A DNA stretch of 64,000 nt from Flammula alnicola (lineage: Eukaryota; Basidiomycota; Agaricomycetes; Agaricales; Strophariaceae), in contig JADNRV010000092.1 in NCBI GenBank assembly GCA_015499995.1, positions 151,761-215,760 of the forward strand. Direction: 5' to 3'. This document shows, in pieces, positions 1-12,962 of this stretch. The notes under the pieces were generated by a model that ran no database searches, was not told the DNA's origin, and saw only the letters and a program-made list of their open reading frames with translations. Every line of letters begins with the position of its first letter. Within the stretch, counting starts at the first letter, position 1. Both the position numbers and the translations under genes were made by a program.

Positions 1-964
1 GGGCAGGCGCTCCTGGCGCAGGAGGGGCAGCGAGCGCACCTGGCTCGACGACAGGCGAGTCATTCATCTACCGACGCTGGGAGCGCGACGCCGCCCTCGG
101 CTTGGGGGGCATGTCCTCCTCACCCACAACGTTCCGCGCCAAAGGCCCTAATTCGCGATGGCCATTCCACTTCACCTCGCCCGCTTCGTCTCTCACGCCC
201 GCATTTTGGGCGTTCTGGCTAGGCTTCGTCTTCCCGGTGCTGTGGCTCGTGGGCGGGTGGCACTTCACGAACGCGGGGAGCTCCGCCGCGCGTGTCCGTG
301 TGGGAGTGGTATTTCTGGAGCTCTACGTGCAGCGTGGGCGGGTGGTGTAGGGCAGTCGGGGATAGGGTGTTTGGGTGCTGTGCAGGGAGGAGGAGAAGGG
401 GGCAGAGGCGAATAATTAAGAAGGCACGAGGGGAAGTACGGATAGTGCGGCGAATGGTGGAGGGCAGGGCAGCAGCAGCAAAGGAGAAGAGGGAAGAGGC
501 GGAGCAGCTCGCAGACGCAGGCACGTGCGGGGATGGTGTATCCGGCGCTTCCGCGGTGGGTGGCGGAGAAGCAGAGTACGGACGATGGCGGATGCGGTTG
601 AACGACCCCAAGCGGTCGTTAAGGGGCATATCGTTCGGGTACCCGTTCATAGCACGTCCTCCGACGTCGCAGGACTCGTCTGCCCCCGCTGGTGTGCCAT
701 CGCAGTCATCTCCGTCGGTGTTCGGTCGGATTCTGAAGCGTGTTGGGTTGTACTCGGCAAGCCCAATAGGGTCCTGGATTTACTGTACGGAGTGAAGCTG
801 ATGGAGGTGCGCGGTCGACCGGAGAGTGGACGACGGATGTTGACCCTTGGATCCAGCGGTGCCGATACGTGTTCTGCTATGGCTTAGCGCTCCTTGCGGT
901 GGGACTGTGTACGGCGTCGGCGTATTTGATTGTAGTGAGCACGAGGGGGATAGGGCAGGAATAG
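1..964 (+). CDS. 3' part of a two-helix membrane protein gene, function unknown
   Basis: An open frame enters from the left edge (frame 3) and carries a hydrophobic helix at about 204-265 (AFWAFWLGFVFPVLWLVGGW). A second hydrophobic segment (VFCYGLALLAVGLCTASAYLI) lies at about 866-935 in frame 2, before a TAG at 962-964. Between them frame 1 holds a basic, Arg/Lys/Ala-rich stretch followed by ISFGYPFIARPP. At least two introns or frame breaks must join these frames; I could not fix the splice sites. The arrangement of a long polar N-terminus, one helix, a basic linker and a C-terminal helix resembles serine-rich fungal membrane proteins, but I do not recognise the family and claim no function. 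The last ~270 bp and the 3' flank are repeated near 16.5 kb. Confidence 0.45.
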
Positions 965-2701
965 GACCTTTTCGCTTTGTATTTGCTTTGTGTTGCTTTC
1001 GTGATTCTTCGTTTTCGTCGTTTTCGTTGACTGCTTTCCATGACCATACTGTATCTATGCTTTGTACATAGAAACTCATATGGAACATGCGGCGATCTGT
1101 AAAATAGGTGGAAACAGAGCTGCGGCCTTGAAGGGAGTCGGAACCGGACAGCGATAATTGTGCTCTTTTTTGAGAGGACGACGTTGAGGTCGAACATTGA
1201 AGACAGACGACCGGAGGCAGAAAGGAAGGACGCGCGAGTACTGGGAAAAAGGGTCACGTGCTTCGCGCCACACACGAAATTCACGATGACTCTGAGTTTG
1301 CTCTGAGTACTTAGTCTCTGACTTCAAGCTTGCGGAACATCGGAGTCTTGCCTAATCCTTGCCCATCGTTCAGCTCAGCCATTCGCTTGCAGATTCTGGG
1401 AGGCCGGAGTGGTTCAGAGAGGTGTGAAATGGCAAGTAATGTTATTCTTCAAGGATGTTGATTCTTTTTAGGACCTCTGCGACCGATCAAGCTTTCAAGC
1501 TTCAAGTGCGTCGCTGCTCTCTCTGACGTGCTTATTGCTAGTTTTCAGTTTTCCGATGCACTCCTAATTTATGCGGATCAAGAATGCGTCATGCAAGATT
1601 TGCCGTTGTTGCTTATGCTTGCTAGATTTTGCCATTGCTGCTCATGCGCAATGTGCTGCTGCTGCTTACCGCTCAACATTGCTGTTCAGGGCCCAGACGA
1701 ATTGCTGCTGCCCTGCTTATGCTCGCCGAACTGCTTGCGCTCACGCTCGGAGCTTGCTTGCTTAATGGACGAAACGCATCCTCAAACGTCAAGTGCTGAC
1801 TTCAAGAGCTTGTGCCCATCTCAAAGGTGGCCAAGACAATGCAACCAAGACAGTTCCCAATACACGCTAAGTGGTCGTATACTCATTTCATCTCCCTGGG
1901 CTCTGTAGATCCTACGTACTGTTGCGAATTGTATGATGGCAACGTAAGCATAAAGCATCGCCAAAATCGTTGGCTATTTAGGTCCGGGTAATGCGTAAAA
2001 CAACCTCTTTTACTAGGTCTGGACAAAAATAAAGCAATTTTTGAGATTTTTCAGTGCTTTAAGACATCTATCTAGCTATCTACAAGGTCTTTCCAGCTCC
2101 TGCCGTCATCTCTATAGGCCCAGATATTTTCTGTCGTCTCTTGAGGCTGGAACATACCATCTACCTCATTACAGATTCCGTGACATGCAAAACCGGCCCT
2201 CGGTGCAAAGGCCGCCTTCTCCTTGACATCTTGCTCATCAAGACCGAAAGAGAGTCGATGCGGTGGTACACCTTTTGTCGGCGGCATGATGATGTGCTTG
2301 GATGGGATGAAAGTTCAAATTCAAGTCGAGTCAGGATCTGTTGGCACCCCCCTTCTCCCAAGTGCAAATAGTCGAATATCAGGTGTAAATTGTAAAGACT
2401 TATATTTTAGAGACTTTCGAAATAAATGTTAATTCAATTTACAAACTACTTATGCAACATCTAGACTACTGCAGAACCCCCACGCGAGCAAGCGCCTCGT
2501 TGCCCACCCGGGAACCTGTAATGTGTAATGCAACCCTGTTGCCCAACCCGGACCTTTTTGATGGGGGGGGGGGTAACGCACCTCGAGGCGTTGCCACCAT
2601 ACCATTCGCAGCAGTGATAGAGGCCGTTTAAGCGCCCGTGCCTTATCGATAGCACATCGAACGATCGATGCTCCCACGCCTCTTGAGTCTTGACCACTGC
2701 C
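965..2701. other. Intergenic stretch without a supported gene
   Basis: No frame shows protein-like composition with splice support. It contains a GCT/TGC-rich stretch at about 1605-1735, a G homopolymer near 2565-2574, and two loose copies of TTGCCCA-CCGG near 2499 and 2540. The last ~200 bp probably hold the promoter of the following helicase/AAA gene. Confidence 0.5.
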
Positions 2702-5700
2702 ATGGCCGCCAACGACCAGCGCAGTGCACGACTCAACCGACTATTAGACACAGTCTTAAAAGGTAAAACCGATCTAGGGACACCTACGCAATGCAAGCAG
2801 TTTATCGAGGCTATCTGTATCAGCCAGACCCACCGCTTTGTATCGAAAACATCATCATCAGCCCACACGGTATTTCCTCTATCCAGGCGGCTATCCGCAC
2901 TGACGTCTCGGTCAGCGGTCTCAACGAGCACGGCGTTAATCTGCTGTCTTACATCCAGGCGCCAGCAATCAAGACCCTCAGCGCGGACAATTCTTGACCC
3001 GCATTCTCAATGCCATCGTCGAGTCATCGAGCTTTTGGATGGCTTTCACCGCTGCATTCAAAGAGCGAAAACTCACAGAAGCCGGTCATAAATGCTTCGC
3101 CTGGGCTCTCCTCCATCTTATCCAGATACCTACCGAAACTGTCTCGCCCCACCTCACCCTTGCCAAGGAAGTCGAGCCTCTCCTTCTCGGATCCCCATAT
3201 ATCGATGTTCGGAATTTGGGGCAAAAAATCAAACATACAATCTCTGTCTCATCGTCATCGCCGTCCACCACAACAGCGCAGGACGATATCACCCCAGGGG
3301 GCAGACATGATAACGACTTTCTCGAGTTTCGTGATATCGCCATTTTGCCCACTGCCGACGAGCTTGCGTCGACTGAGGCGCCTTTCTTACGACCAAGTGC
3401 GGCGTTGGATGACCCGCACACGGAAGAGAACAGGGAAGCGCTGTACCTAGACAACCAGTTTCGGTTGCTGCGAGAGGATATGATTTACGAGATGAGGGAG
3501 GAGTTGCAGATGCTCTGGGTCCTCAAAGGGCAAAAAGCATCGCGGTTTGTGGTGGAGGGGCTGTATCTCCTCGATTGCGATCTGGGGAACTCGGCTCGCC
3601 GGAACAGATTGTCCTTGTCCTTCAGTGTCAAAACGAGCTCCCCCAGTTCCATAAGATGAAACCCGCCAAACGCAAAGACTGGCTGAAAGCCACCCTCGCT
3701 TCCTGAAGCATCAATCCCTCACGTCCCTCATTGTTGACGGCGAGGTCTTGGCCTTCCCGACCATACGTCGCGAGGAGGACTTGCTCGTGAAGAGCAAACC
3801 GCAGATTGTGCTCGAATTAGAGGGGGAGATGGCCATACAGAAGCTTCTGCTCCGGATGGAGTCGGCCACACACGTGAAGCTCATCCAAATCGATGTTGCT
3901 GTCTTCGCCTACGAACCTGTCCTTAATGCCCTGAAGGGCATGAAGGTCCTTCCTCTCTCCACCGAGCTATTGTACTGGAAGGAAGGTTCAGCGCCCGGTC
4001 AGTTGACGCTTCCACGCAAGCTGAAAGTGGTCGTCGACTACATGAAAGCCCTTCGCGGAGTCGATATTGGGACGTTGGTTGGTTTGAAGAAGTCGTCAGG
4101 CTCGACCCCGCTCAGGAAAGATCTCTCATCAATGGTTTGACACAAAATTTATCTATCATCCAAGGTCCACCCGGTAAGTTTTTGATCATGATAGCATTGA
4201 TAATGAGGGTGTGAACTCGGATTGCAGGAACTGGAAAGTCTTTCATCGGCGCATTACTTGCCAATTCATCCACGAACTCTCCGACCTCAAGATTCTCGTT
4301 GTTTGTTACACTAACCATGCTCTCGATCAATTCTGGAGGACCTTCTTGACGTCGGCATATCTTCCACGTCAATGGTTCGCATCGGTGGGAAGTCGACAAC
4401 CCGCACGGAGCCAATGCTTATTCGGAATCAGAAAACGGACTTCCGCTTTTCTCGAGGAGACCATGCCATTATCAATGAGAAAAAGGCCGAGATCGAGACT
4501 CGAGCCACGAGTTTGACCTCTGCATTTAAGCGATATCTCCAGTCATCAACTGGGGATGCTGTCCTCATGAGCTACCTGGAATTCGAGGAAGAAGATTTCT
4601 ATTCTGCATTCAAGGTACCTAGCTGGATGATGGGATGAAGGCGGTGGGCAGGCTGGACGTGTAGCGAATGATTTTACTTGATCATTGGTGGCGACGAGGC
4701 GGACATCCTGGAATCTTCTCTGAGCACCGAACGTCCAGGAGGCTCATGAGATTTGGTCATTGCCAAAGGATTCTCGCAGGCTATCGTCATCAGTGGGTGG
4801 AGAAAATTCGTAGAGAGGAGGTGGAGGGTTGTACAAGACGGCGTCTCTGTACAACAACATCGTGGATGAGTTGGACAGGAAGTTCAAAGAGAAGGACGGA
4901 TATATTCTGAAGAGCAAGAGGATCATCGGATGCACGACGACTGCGGCAGCAAATACACTCGTAATATCCACGAAGCTGCTCCAGACGTCGTGCTTGTTGA
5001 AGAAGCTGGCGAGATTTTGGAGAGTCACGTCATCACCGCGCTTGGACATGCTGCCAAGCAGCTTATTCTCATCGGTGATCACAAGTACGCTCCATAATTA
5101 CTCGTTCATATGTTTACTGATAAATGTCCTGCAGGCAGTTGCGTCCGAAAGTCAACAACTATAAGCTAACAGTTGAGAAAGGCGAAGGCTACGACCTTAA
5201 TATGTCCTCTTCGAGCGCCTCGTGCTGAAAGGCTATCCGCACGACACTCTTGTTTCTCAGCACCGAATGCGACCGAGATTTCTTCATGATCCGCCATCTC
5301 ACTTATCCTGACCTTCAGGATGCTCCCGAAACAAGGGCCGCCTGACTTCGCGGGTGCAGGACAAATAATCTTCATCAATCACGATCATCCTGAAGATGAA
5401 TTACTTAACGTCGCCGACATGCGGGATATGGGGTCAAAGTCCTCCAAGCAAAATCTGTACGAAGCGAGGATGGTCCTCAAGATCGTGAGATATCTGGCTC
5501 AGCAGGGGTATGGTACGGACAAGATGGTTGTTTTGACACCGTACTTGGGCCAGCTACGCAAGCTGCAGGATGAACTCAAAACGGAGAACGATCCAGTCTC
5601 AACGATCTTGATTCGTATGATCTTATTCGTGCGGGCTTGTTACACCAGGAGCTGCGAAACGACAAGCGAAACTGAAGCTTGCCACTATCGGTAAATTTTC

Positions 5701-8700
5701 TAGTTTCATGCTTTCAACGCAAATTCTAAGATATCTGTAGATAACTACCAGGGCGAGGAGAGCGACATCGTTATAGCCTCCTTGACCCGAAGCAACGCTA
5801 GCAACGACATCGGTTTCATGACAGCGCCCGAACGTCTCAACGTGCTACTCTCCCGCGCCCGGAATGGCATTATAATGATCGGTGATTCTAACACATTCAC
5901 GAAGTCGAAGAAAGGCGGTGCACTATGGCAAAAGTTCTTTGCGCACATTCAAGGTCATGTCTACGACGGGTTTCCGGTCAAGTGCGAACAGCATCCCCAG
6001 CGCAAAGCCCTCTTGTCTTCCGAGGTGCAATTCGAGCAGCATTGTCCAGATGGTGGTTGTGCTGAACCTTGGTACATGTCATGATTTTGGTCACATTTCG
6101 ATCTTCCTCTCTAACTACATATCGTTGACAGTGGGCGGCCTTGGGCTGTGGGCTTCACAAGTGCCCTTCAAAATGTCATCAATTATACGACCATTCAAGA
6201 TGCGCTGCGAGGAGATCATACCCATGACGTGTCCGAAAGGCCACTACCAATCGAAGAAGTGCTTTGAACCGTCCTTCCGGGGTGCAAGAAATGCGACCGG
6301 GAAACCAAGGTGCGGAGCTGAGCGCCAGAAGGAATTTGCCCGTCAGCAAAAACGCGACGAGGAGGAGGCGGAGCATTTACGAAAGAAGAAAGAGATAGAC
6401 GAGCAGGTGGCGGAACAGCAACAGCTTCGTCGTGATGCGCAGCTGAAAGACGAGCGAGAGAACGAGATTCGGCAGAAGTTGGCTGATCTCGAGGAAATGA
6501 AATCGATGGACCATTTACCCGGCCCATCATCAAGCATGAACATGCCATCGTCCCAAGTCCCTGATCCCTCGTTTTCCGCACCCAGTGGCGCCCTTCCCAC
6601 AGAGTACGGCTCAGACCCCCGCTCCTCCGCCACAGTCTGTCCCGCTGCATTGGCGCCCTCTCTCTTTCGGAAGCTGAATGGCAACGCAGAAGACAATTGA
6701 GGGTGTTGTCAATTCTTCTGTGATTCCATAATGGAGATGACGGGTCTCGAGGATGTCAAATCACAAGTTCTTCAGATTCTGGATAAGATCGAGTCAGAAA
6801 TCGGCAGGGTGCGTCATTTGACAAGGATCGGTACAATGTTACTCTCCTTGGGAACCCAGGAACAGGTGCGTGCTTGCTCCTGTAGTCAACTCACAAGATT
6901 TCTAATATGACCTCCAGGAAAGACGACGGTAGCCCGCCATTATGCCAAGTTTCTTGCTTCGGTCAGAGTTCTTCCTGGAAATGCCTTTGAGGAGACGACT
7001 GGCTCTCGGCTCGCCGATGACGGCGTCAAGGGTGCAAAGGCTTTGCTTGAGAAGGTCATCAATGCTGGCGGTGGTGCGATCTTTGTCGACGAGGCGTACC
7101 AGCTGGCCTCCCAACACAACTTCCAGGGATCCCAAGTCCTCGATTTCCTCCTTGCTGAGATGGAAAACAACGTTGGCAAGGTTGTCTTCATTCTTGCCGG
7201 CTACAACAAGCAGATGGAGAAATTCTTCGAACACAATCCAGGCCTGACCAGTCGGGTCCCATATCGGTTTCAGTTCAAGGATTATACTGATGACGACTTC
7301 GCTCGATGCTAGAGAAAATGATCCACCGCAAATACGGTGGTCGTATGAAGGTGGAGGATGGTATTCATGGTCTTTATGGTAGGATTGCTGTCCGTCGTCT
7401 AGGCCGGGGTCGTGGTCGCGATGGCTTTGGTAACGCTCGGGCTTTGGAGAACTTACTTGCGACTATCTCGGTCGGCAGAGTCGAGAATTTCCAAGGCGCG
7501 CCGGAGCGGTTCTCGTCCTGACGAGTTTTACTCATCAAGGAGGATCTCATTGGTCCGACCATCGACTGCTATTCTGGAAAGCAAGAGTTGGAAGAAGCTC
7601 CAGACACTCATGGTCTTCCATCTGTCAAGCGCTCAATACAGGATTTGTACGATATGATTCTGGGGAACTACACCCGCGAACTGAAGGAGCAAGAACCACT
7701 GGCAGTTTCCCTGAACCGCGCCTTCATAGGCTCACCTGGAACGGGAAAAACAACTGTCGCTAAGCTATATGGGAGTATTCTGGCTGACCTTGGCCTGTTA
7801 AGTAACGAAGAAGGTGAGGTCTTATGCTGCATTTATAAACGCAAAGTTGACTCTGTTACAGTGGTGACGAAGAACCCAGCTGACTTCATCGGAAACGCCC
7901 TGGGAGTATCCGAGAGCAACACCAAGGCCATCCTTGCAAACACGATTGGAAAGGTTTTGATTATCGACGAGGTAAGAACACATCTCTTTGCGAGTAAGAG
8001 CCTTATTTCATCTCCTATTTTCCCAGGCATATATGCTTTATGGTGCTGGTGCAACTGGCCAGCAGAATGACCCATACAAAACTGCTGTAATCGACACCTT
8101 GGTCGCAGAGGTACAAAGCACACTTGGCGAGGACCGTTGTGTTCTTCTCTTGGATACGAAAAGGAAATGAGAGAAATGTTTCAGGTATGTAACAACACAA
8201 TCCAACGTCGCCTAAGATCTAACGTCTGCGCTTAAAGAACGTGAACCCAGGTAATTCTTGTCTGCATGTTGAAGTTACTCGTTACTCATTAGCAATTTAA
8301 GGTCTCAGTCGACGCTTTGCCATCGAAGACGCTTTCATGTTTGAGGACTTCAGCTCTGACGAGCTCTTGGAAATCCTCAATCTGAAACTCGCACAACAGA
8401 ACCTCGATGCTACCCTGAAGCCAAGAAGGTCGCACTGGAAGTCCTTGAACGATCCAGTGAGTAATTATCAGAACTTCAGTGATGCATGTCTCATGCGTCG
8501 CAGAAAAACGTCCGAACTTTGGTAATGGAGGCGAAGTTGAGAATCTTCTCAGCAACGCGAAAAAGAATTATACCACCCGTAACCGAGGAAAATCCGATGC
8601 TTTTGACGCCATCGTGTTCCAACCTGTGGATTTCGATCCTAAATTCGATCGTGCGCATCACGCAGGTGACAAACTCGCTGAACTCTTCAAGGACGTTGTC

Positions 8701-10181
8701 GGTTGCGACGAGATCGTGAAGAAGCTCCGAACCTTTCAAAAGACAGCTCTTTCGGCGGCGAGAAGAGGAGAAAGTGTTGGTGATCTTGTGCCGACTACTT
8801 TCGTGTTCAAGGGTCCACCAGGTTCGTGATTCTTACACCAAGTCTAGATTTTCGCAGCTGAACAGTATAAGGTACCGGCAAGACCACTACCGCTCGCAAG
8901 ATGGGCGAAGTGTATTTTGATATGGGGCTTCTCGCTCAAGCCACCGTCCATGATTGTTCCGCCTCCGACATTGTGGCCCAATATGTTGGGCAGACTGGTC
9001 CGCTTGTCCGGAAGACATTCGAGAAGGCTCTCGGACAAGTTCTCTTCATCGACGAGGCGTACAGATTGAAAGATGGTCCATTTGCCAAAGAAGCCACGGA
9101 CGAGATTGTCTCTCTCCTCACCGACGAGCACTACAAGGGCAAGATCATCGTCATCCTTGCCGGCTACGACAACGACATCAATGAGCTCCTCGCTGTCAAC
9201 AGGGGGTTGTCCAGTCGTTTCACCGAGGAGGTTATCTTCGTCAATCTGCGTCCGGAGGAATGCCTACAGATCCTGGAAAAAGAAATGCAGAAGAAGAATG
9301 TTTCCTTACCGGGCTTAGAGGATCGGTCCAGCGCTCTTTCGTGCGCTCTTTCAAAGATCTTCGTCGATTTCTCGTCGCTCGAATCGTGGGGAAACGCACG
9401 AGACGTGCTGACGCTCGCTAAGAAGCTCGTTGGTCTCGCATTGCAGGAGGATGACGGTACAGGGGGAAAGGATTCGTCGCTGATCCTGGACCCGACCAAG
9501 GCCATCCAAGCTGCCCAGGATATGCTAAGCACTCGAAGCGAAAGGCAGCCCTCTACCACACTGCAACAACCTTTCAATCTCAACAATCCGTTGTTCGCGC
9601 CCTCTCCTCCATTGACCGCTACCCCGCTCGTCACGAAGACCGCGGTCAAAAGCAATATCGCCCAGCCTCCTCCGAAGCAGCAGCTGAAAACACCGGAATC
9701 AGCAGAAGATGCTCGCGATGATGGGGTATCGGATGCTGTCTGGTCGGAGCTTCAGATGGCCAAGGCAGCATCTGCCTTGGAAGAGAAGAGAGTCAAGGAC
9801 GAGATTGCAGCAAACGAGCGTGCAGTTCGCGAAGCAGCCGAACGTGAACAAGCAGAGCGTCTGCAGCTCGAGGCATTGGAATTGTCATTGGCGCTGGAAA
9901 AGGATCGTGCGAAGCAAGAAGAGCTGAAGCGGCAGAGGGAAGCTCAACGGTTGAAGGAGATAGCAGCACAACGGCAACGAGAACAACTCGAAGCTGCGTT
10001 GAAGGCTCGTCGGGAGGCGGATGCGACGGCTAGGAAGCAGGAAGTGCAGGTTCAGGCTAAGCTACGGCAGATGGGTGTTTGTGTGGCAGGATATCGATGG
10101 ATAAACGTTGGTTCGGGATATAGATGCGCTGGGGGATCCACTTTATCAGTAACGGGCAGCTTGGTATCTAGGGCGAAGTGA
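2702..10181 (+). pseudogene. Decayed ZNFX1-like SF1 helicase fused to three CbxX-type AAA+ ATPase domains
   Basis: Domains in order: a start like NDQRSARLNRLLD; helicase Walker A GPPG/TGKS split by an intron at ~4172-4228; VVCYTNHALDQF (~4300); motif II LVEEAGEILE (~4990); GDHKQLRPK across an intron near 5085-5135; and NYQGEESDIVIASLTR plus LNVLLSRARN (~5740-5870). A Cys-rich NFX1-like patch and coiled coil follow (~6190-6500). The three AAA modules have Walker A GNPGTGKTT (~6865-6925), GSPGTGKTT (~7730) and GPPGTGKTT (~8820-8890), and Walker B FVDEAYQL, IIDEAYML and FIDEAYRL. The C-terminal tail is a coiled coil. Intron borders survive, but the frame breaks at roughly 2825, 2990, 3590, 3690, 4085, 4250, 4340, 5260-5290, 5600, 5675, 7310 and 8155. 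Only the last ORF (8901-10181, third AAA module) is long and clean. Family members are nuclear or cytoplasmic RNA-helicase-like proteins; this copy looks non-functional unless the indels are assembly errors. Confidence 0.8.
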
Positions 10182-11639
10182 ATGGTTGGCGAGTCGATCT
10201 ATGTCTGACCTTATCACACGTTCCAGTAGCACGGAACTCTACTACATGCGTCCACGCATTTCGAATGAATGAAATTTTCTTTCCTTGTAAGGTAGCAAGG
10301 GGGTACCGAAACCTTAGATATTACCTTATGTCGACAAAATATTTAAGGACCTGGCGGATGACCCACCCTCCATCGTAAGCATTACATAATGATCAATACA
10401 TCCTAATATAGTATATACGATCAATTTGTCATCCAAGGCGGCGCCTTGGCCGCATGCCCCGCTGCACCGCACCATCGGAAATACATGTTTCGCACATCCA
10501 GCCCCTCAGCGCAATGTCCAAACCAACACAGTCGAGATGATACTATCCATAGTTAATAAGAAATGTCATGAAAAAAATTAATAAACAGTACATACCCATT
10601 TTGTAACACACTTTGTGTTTTTACATTGAACTGTTCCTTCCATAACACTCTATCCAGCACGCAGGATTCTATTTGCTGGGAAATAGCCTTGTAAATCGAT
10701 AGGTGCCTTCAATGTGTGCTCAAACATAAAGCTTGGCAGACAGCCGTATGAGATTGATGCGTGATTGGGGTCATGTGACATTCCCTTTCTGGTGTCATTG
10801 ACTGTAGGACAGCTTATACTGTACTATTTGGTAAAGTATGTGGTCCCTTTGACAGTTCAAGGTGTTTGAAGATTGCTAGACACCTCTATTGGTTGATATA
10901 ACATGTAAAATATGCTATAATGTGCCTAAAATAGCAGTATATGGTGAAATATTAAGTACACATTACAAAAAATTTAGCGGCCTGGCGGCCGACCCTCCCT
11001 ACCTACATCAGGCCTGGCATTGTAATCCCGGTACTTGTAAGGTAGAGGAAATCCATAGCCATCCAATGTCACGTGAATTTCGTGACAACGTCAATGAAAA
11101 TCTATCAGAAAACAATAGAGAAGACTTTTGCAAGTTCTGCTCCCAAGCAAAATTTCATTTTTCAATTTCAGAATTTTGGTTGGGGACGTTTTTTGGAAAT
11201 GTGTGGTGGGTGAATTGTTAATAGATTTTGACTTGCGCCATCCGTGTCAATCAGCCTGGCGTGACTTTCAGTCTTCAGCCAAATTTGGCTGGGTCACATT
11301 ACGTCACAATCATGGGACATTGGATTTCCTCTACCTTATAAAAGGTCGTCTTCGTCGACAGCGCCTTGCTGTTTTTTTGTTGTTGTTTTGGCCAAGAATA
11401 AGCATTAATTTACTTATTCATGTCATAACTAAAATACTACAAATAACCAGCTACTCAAATCTATTGGCCCCCAGAATGTAAGAAACTAGATAGTAATATG
11501 CTCAGTCATTGGGGGCAAAGACTATAAGAGTCATAGATACCTAGATAGTAATACGCTAGGATATCGTAAGTAAAAGTGTACAAACAGTAAAGTAGAATAA
11601 GTTCTCACCTCAGTTGTTGGGGGCAAAGACTGAGGGGAG
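10182..11639. other. AT-rich non-coding stretch
   Basis: No convincing gene. Two related blocks (CCTGGCGG followed by GACCC) occur near 10350 and 10982, and CTTGTAAGGTAG recurs near 10284 and 11035. A GGGGGCAAAGACT phrase occurs near 11510 and 11616. These look like worn transposon debris, but no terminal repeats or target duplication could be paired. Confidence 0.4.
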
Positions 11640-11721
11640 TGAAATTGTAACACTACGGAGCAACTCCAACACAGAATTCTCTGTAAATTGTAACCTCTGA
11701 GACAATAGGAAAGGATGCACA

Positions 11722-12165
11722 CCTTTCCATCGTAGATACCAATAACATTGCCAATCATCTCGGAGACGATAATCATATCACAGAGATGTGTCTTGACAAC
11801 AGTGGCTTCTCATTGGGAGGGGCCTCCTCCTTGGCCTTGCGGAGTTTATTTGATGAGACCCATGGGACGGCGCTTAAGACCGCATTGGAAGCAACGGCGG
11901 GCACGGGCATGGACGAGCTAGCAGGTTTATGTCTTCGGTTATTTAAGTGTAATAATCCACATACTTCAATGAACTAAGCCGAAAAATTGGTAAATCAATA
12001 AGTTTTTTGAGGTGATAAAAAGGAAAGAAAAGAAAGCGCACATCTACATTGCTCAGATCGAGGAGTTTGTCGAGCTCGACTCCACGGTAAGAAAATGTGC
12101 GGAAGGTACACTTCTTCTTGAGGTCAGCGGCGACTTGGGGATTGGTGATTTCAGCCTGGAGACAT
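11722..12165 (-). pseudogene. Fragment of ribosomal protein uS19 (S15) gene
   Basis: The minus strand reads KKKCTFRTFSYRGVELDKL near 12115-12065. A break or intron follows, then KRRPMGLIK, LRKAKEEAPPNEKP and MIIVSEMIGNVIGIYDGKV down to ~11722. This is the N-terminal two thirds of eukaryotic S15 (uS19), a small-subunit protein near the decoding centre. The end that should follow GKV is absent, there is a stop after GLIK, and frames shift. Intron-like sequence is retained between blocks, so this is a DNA-level fragment and not a processed retrocopy. It lies on the same strand as the P2 and P450 fragments next to it. Confidence 0.8.
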
Positions 12166-12288
12166 AATAATTGGCACTTCAGTTCTCCGACATGGCCTCC
12201 AGAGTCCAGAGACAGAAATGAGCACACCATGGTTGTTTCTGGCAGTCGTCAGTACAATCTTCCTCTTAAAATTACACAACACCCAAAC

Positions 12289-12414
12289 CTCAGCAGTGGA
12301 TTTGCCCTCGAGCTCAGAGATGAGAGTCTTCAGGCGGTCCTCGTCAGTCTCGATGCCTACAAATCCGCAGCGGTGGGGTTGGCATTTCCACCGGTCTGGA
12401 GCAAAAGTAGGCAG
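12289..12414 (-). pseudogene. Fragment of acidic ribosomal protein P2 gene
   Basis: The minus strand reads LLLLQTGGNANPTAAD, then after a small gap VGIETDEDRLKTLISELEGK followed by STAEV. This matches the N-terminal dimerisation domain of 60S stalk protein P2. The initiator region, ~10 residues in the middle, and the acidic GFGLFD tail are missing. It lies directly upstream, in minus-strand order, of the uS19 fragment, as though both were carried as gene pieces. Confidence 0.75.
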
Positions 12415-12549
12415 CAATGTTACACATCATCTAATGTGTTCGAGAGAAAACAAATACTAATTTTGCGTACTTTGAAGATTGGTAGTGTGTTGAGAATCTA
12501 TGAAATCTGGTAGCCACAAATCACTGTAAAACAGCGAAATCAGTGTCTC

Positions 12550-12598
12550 TTTTACAATATTAACAGAGCGGAGGGAGTCCCTTGTTAATATTGTAAAA
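12550..12598. repeat. Perfect 16-bp AT-rich hairpin
   Basis: TTTTACAATATTAACA (12550-12565) is exactly mirrored by TGTTAATATTGTAAAA (12583-12598) around a 17-nt loop. It lies between the P2 and P450 fragments. It could be the remnant of a small foldback element. Confidence 0.7.
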
Positions 12599-12962
12599 AC
12601 TAGTATCATTATTAAGGTAAAAACTTAAGTAAAAAGAGTAGACCAGACAGCAACTTGTGTTTGGCCATGGAATGAAGAGAAAAGAAAAGCAAAAGAAAAA
12701 AGTGTGTGATTGCGCTCGAACATGAGCATGGGAACGTGTAATCAAAGAGAATACACGCAAAGTAAAATGAAAAAAGATATGGATACGCAGACTTGGCGCA
12801 CCAGAACAAGTTGAATTCAAATTTGTGGATGTCAAAAATGTCCATCCAACGAAAACAACAATGGAGGAGCAAGCAACTTGTGCCCGCCTATCCCTCGACT
12901 GGAAGCATCTTCCTCCCGAGTCGACGACCTTGGTTCATAGTCGAACACCAACCAACCACAAT

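Noticed and set aside
2702..10181. Programmed frameshifting as the reason for the broken helicase gene
   Set aside because: There are too many slips, at unrelated sequences, with both +1 and -1 direction.
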